Assembly (NCBI GenBank): GCA_038210495.1
Contig: JBBQWR010000033.1
Span: 1 to 64,000 of the forward strand
DNA: 64,000 nucleotides
Source of the DNA: JBBQWR01 sp038210495
GTDB lineage: Bacteria; Planctomycetota; Planctomycetia; Pirellulales; DATAWG01
Reading direction: 5' to 3'
In this document: positions 63,301-64,000 of the stretch, one piece after another
How positions within the stretch are numbered: the stretch's first letter is position 1
How the letters are laid out: the number at the start of each line of letters is the position of its first letter
Made by a program: the position numbers and the translations under genes
Notes under the pieces: model-generated
The model's database searches: none
Told to the model about the DNA's origin: nothing
The model's input: only the letters and a program-made list of their open reading frames with translations

Positions 63301-63429
63301 GATGACAAAACGAAGCAAGAAAAGCCACCGCCCAAGGTTGGCGGCGAGAAGCCGGACGACGGTGATAATTACACCAGCCGGCTGCTGAAGGCGAAGAAGA
63401 AGGTTTGGGATGATAAGAAGAAGGAATAG
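60364..63429 (+). CDS. Large vWA membrane protein with a glutamine-amidotransferase-like segment
   Basis: The 1,021-residue product has two N-terminal membrane segments (YLALLVALPLLSWW and VIILLVVLALA-type) and a vWA domain at about 70-230. IYCIDESLSIPEA supplies the metal-ion DxSxS-like D and LSDGNENVGD the later acidic site. A beta-rich region follows, then a GATase-like part with DTVVLADVPAE and SGLVMLGGPNSFGAGGW (about 380-430), further beta domains, and a late membrane segment (HWLVLAAACVFVGDVF). This layout resembles BatA/vWA proteins of planctomycetes. The GTG at 60364 is chosen, as the earlier residues are not family-like. The function is unknown, possibly envelope or surface assembly. 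Confidence 0.85.
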   Translation: MLNFHVSFDSPGYLALLVALPLLSWWSYRSLAALGNFRRWVAIVARSIVILLVVLALAEAQFKRISERLTVIYCIDESLSIPEALKPAMIQYVNEEIAKHREGQKLDRAGAIVFGGDPAIEHPPYDDNIVVSYNSESQFDKEHTNLAAALRMAQAMFPEDSARRVVVLSDGNENVGDAIEQARSMVDTGVSIDVVPIRYQPRSEVVVEKVTIPPDIHRGQPFDLRVVLNNVTPSEAGGKTTKTDRVAAAPVKGRLKITRKTRDREQLLSEQEVTLEPGKRVFTLREEIESPDFYTYDAQFIPDDVARDPVKQNKRATAFTHVRGQGQVLLIEDEDERGKFDYLVDRLRHENLQVAVQSTRETFATLAELQPYDTVVLADVPAEHFTEDQMKMLVRNTQQMGSGLVMLGGPNSFGAGGWTNTPVEEAMPVDFQIKNSKVVPVGALAMLMHASEMANGNFWQKKIAQEALRSLGTQDYCGVVHWDGNTRWLWSAGMSRIAGNRDMMLGRIDRMTPGDMPDFEGPMQAAAQAFANLPDAAVKHMILISDGDPGAPTGATLKAFTDQKVTISTVAVAAHDRANSQTLRDIAGATGGKYYEVQASQQSQLLPRIYQKEARSISRPLVFEHAAGFTPQVKFPHEMIQGLGKDFPPLTGYVLTSVKDSPLVEVALVNSLPTGEEKYNTLLAGWTYGLGKAVAFTSDAGARWTTPWTEWPGYDKLFSQIVRWSMRPAGDQGKFSLTSEVQDGKVRMVVTALDKDDDFLNFLDMGESAVGPDMKPIDAKIRQVAPGRYVGEFDAKDAGSYLLMLSPGAGMAPILSGVNVPYSAEFLDREPNEELLKTMAGLTPRGGSPGKIIQDAKGDGIEQWLVDFNTFRHDMPPASSTQPIWHWLVLAAACVFVGDVFIRRVQVSFNWAPALARKAIAWVLRRKPEAAPSPVLARLRSRKAEIDLSIEQRRAAARFEPAPDAASSAPPIAELVPETDDKTKQEKPPPKVGGEKPDDGDNYTSRLLKAKKKVWDDKKKE

Positions 63430-63590
63430 CATTACCCTTTTCTCAGTCGCGGATGTCCGCAATTAGCTGCAATGTCGCCGTCCATCGACTGCATGGCCAA
63501 CTTGAAGGCATTGAGTTGATCGTTCCGGAATGATTTACGAAGAGACTAGATTCGTTTGACTAGCACCTCGCTGTTTTTTTGGTGAATCGA

Positions 63591-64000
63591 ATGCTCCACT
63601 TTCAATGCAAGGCGTGTGGTAAAAATATATCCACGTCAGAAGCGAATGCTGGCAAGCGAGGACAGTGTCCAGGGTGCAAAGGTGTAATGGACATACCAAA
63701 TGTGTCACCACCGAGCCCACCGCAAATATCCTGTCCGCCAACACAATCTTTGCTCCTGTCGCAGCCGCCGGTCGCTCTTCAGCCTTCGTTTACGCCGTCG
63801 CCATTTCCACCGCCTGTGGTGCTTTCTCCGCCGCCGCTTCCGACAACTGATGCACCAAGTGATGTAGGTCCGTTTGAAGATGCGTTTGGGACTTCCGAAG
63901 GTCAAACGGAAGCCGGGTCGGCGTTAGTTCCGGGTCTTGAAAGCCGTCCTTGGGAATTGGCATTTCCAGACTTATCACGATTCGGCGACAGTCCCAGGGC
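63591..64000 (+). CDS. N-terminal part of a zinc-ribbon protein with proline-rich linker (cut by window edge)
   Basis: The frame stays open from the ATG to the end of the window (136 codons). It starts MLHFQCKACGKNISTSEANA and has CPGCKG, a four-cysteine zinc ribbon within the first 35 residues. A proline-rich linker (PSPPQIS, PPVVLSPPPLP) follows. The DNA is lower in GC than its neighbours and the codon use differs. Many planctomycete proteins begin with such a zinc ribbon plus linker ahead of a membrane or kinase-like domain, so the rest is probably outside the window. Confidence 0.7.
   Translation, partial: MLHFQCKACGKNISTSEANAGKRGQCPGCKGVMDIPNVSPPSPPQISCPPTQSLLLSQPPVALQPSFTPSPFPPPVVLSPPPLPTTDAPSDVGPFEDAFGTSEGQTEAGSALVPGLESRPWELAFPDLSRFGDSPR

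Overview
The window looks like a chromosomal piece of a planctomycete, most likely a Pirellulales-type organism; this is inferred from gene content, not from a marker search. It is GC-rich. It carries several families typical of Planctomycetota: a membrane Ser/Thr kinase, SHD1 and HEAT-like secreted proteins, a large von Willebrand A (vWA) protein with a secretin-type small domain, a PEP-CTERM protein, an excisionase-like HTH protein with an acidic linker and membrane anchor, a CPXCG protein and NHL/PQQ propellers. The spacers are full of short palindromic repeats. I saw no rRNA, tRNA, CRISPR array, prophage or integrated plasmid.

Layout. 1-131 is the tail of an ISAs1-like transposase. 342-9748 (minus) holds the kinase, a C39-like/zincin fusion protease, a short-chain dehydrogenase, a large secreted TIM-barrel-like protein and a CbiA-like protein whose catalytic motifs are all replaced. 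10039-13016 (minus) has a DegP-type protease and a hydroxyproline epimerase. 13348-18767 (minus) is a heavy-metal RND efflux cluster without an outer-membrane channel. 18856-23243 (minus) has an OmpA lipoprotein, the HTH/membrane protein, a small membrane protein and a HEAT-like protein. 23427-32757 mixes housekeeping and regulatory genes: 2OG-Fe(II) oxygenase, SHD1 protein, ExeA-like ATPase, RsmE, Fur, flavin reductase, MTH1187-type protein, lipid N-methyltransferase, C-terminal processing protease and TsaD. 32866-41786 has the 1,403-residue vWA protein, a second HtrA protease, a thiolase and an isocitrate dehydrogenase. 41934-51783 is an alpha-glucan/trehalose region with TreY and two GlgX/TreX-like debranching enzymes, interrupted by a PQQ propeller and a frameshifted REP-associated transposase between its palindromes. 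52358-55856 has a DUF4142 protein, a wax-synthase-like MBOAT protein, a DUF1990 protein, a CPXCG protein and a YugP-like peptidase. 56720-64000 has a receiver-like protein, a 59-residue basic protein, the PEP-CTERM protein, an NHL lipoprotein, a 1,021-residue vWA membrane protein and the start of a zinc-ribbon protein.

How genes work together. TreY plus the debranching enzymes suggest conversion of glycogen-type glucan to trehalose, but TreZ is not in the window. The RND pump and its adaptor form a metal-export operon. The MTH1187-type and flavin reductase genes overlap by four bases and are probably translationally coupled, with fur downstream.

The most unusual features are the CbiA-like protein with every catalytic motif lost, the C39/zincin fusion protein, the RAYT locus with its REP palindromes, and at least seven families of short palindromes that in several places supply the stop codon or terminal codons of the neighbouring gene.
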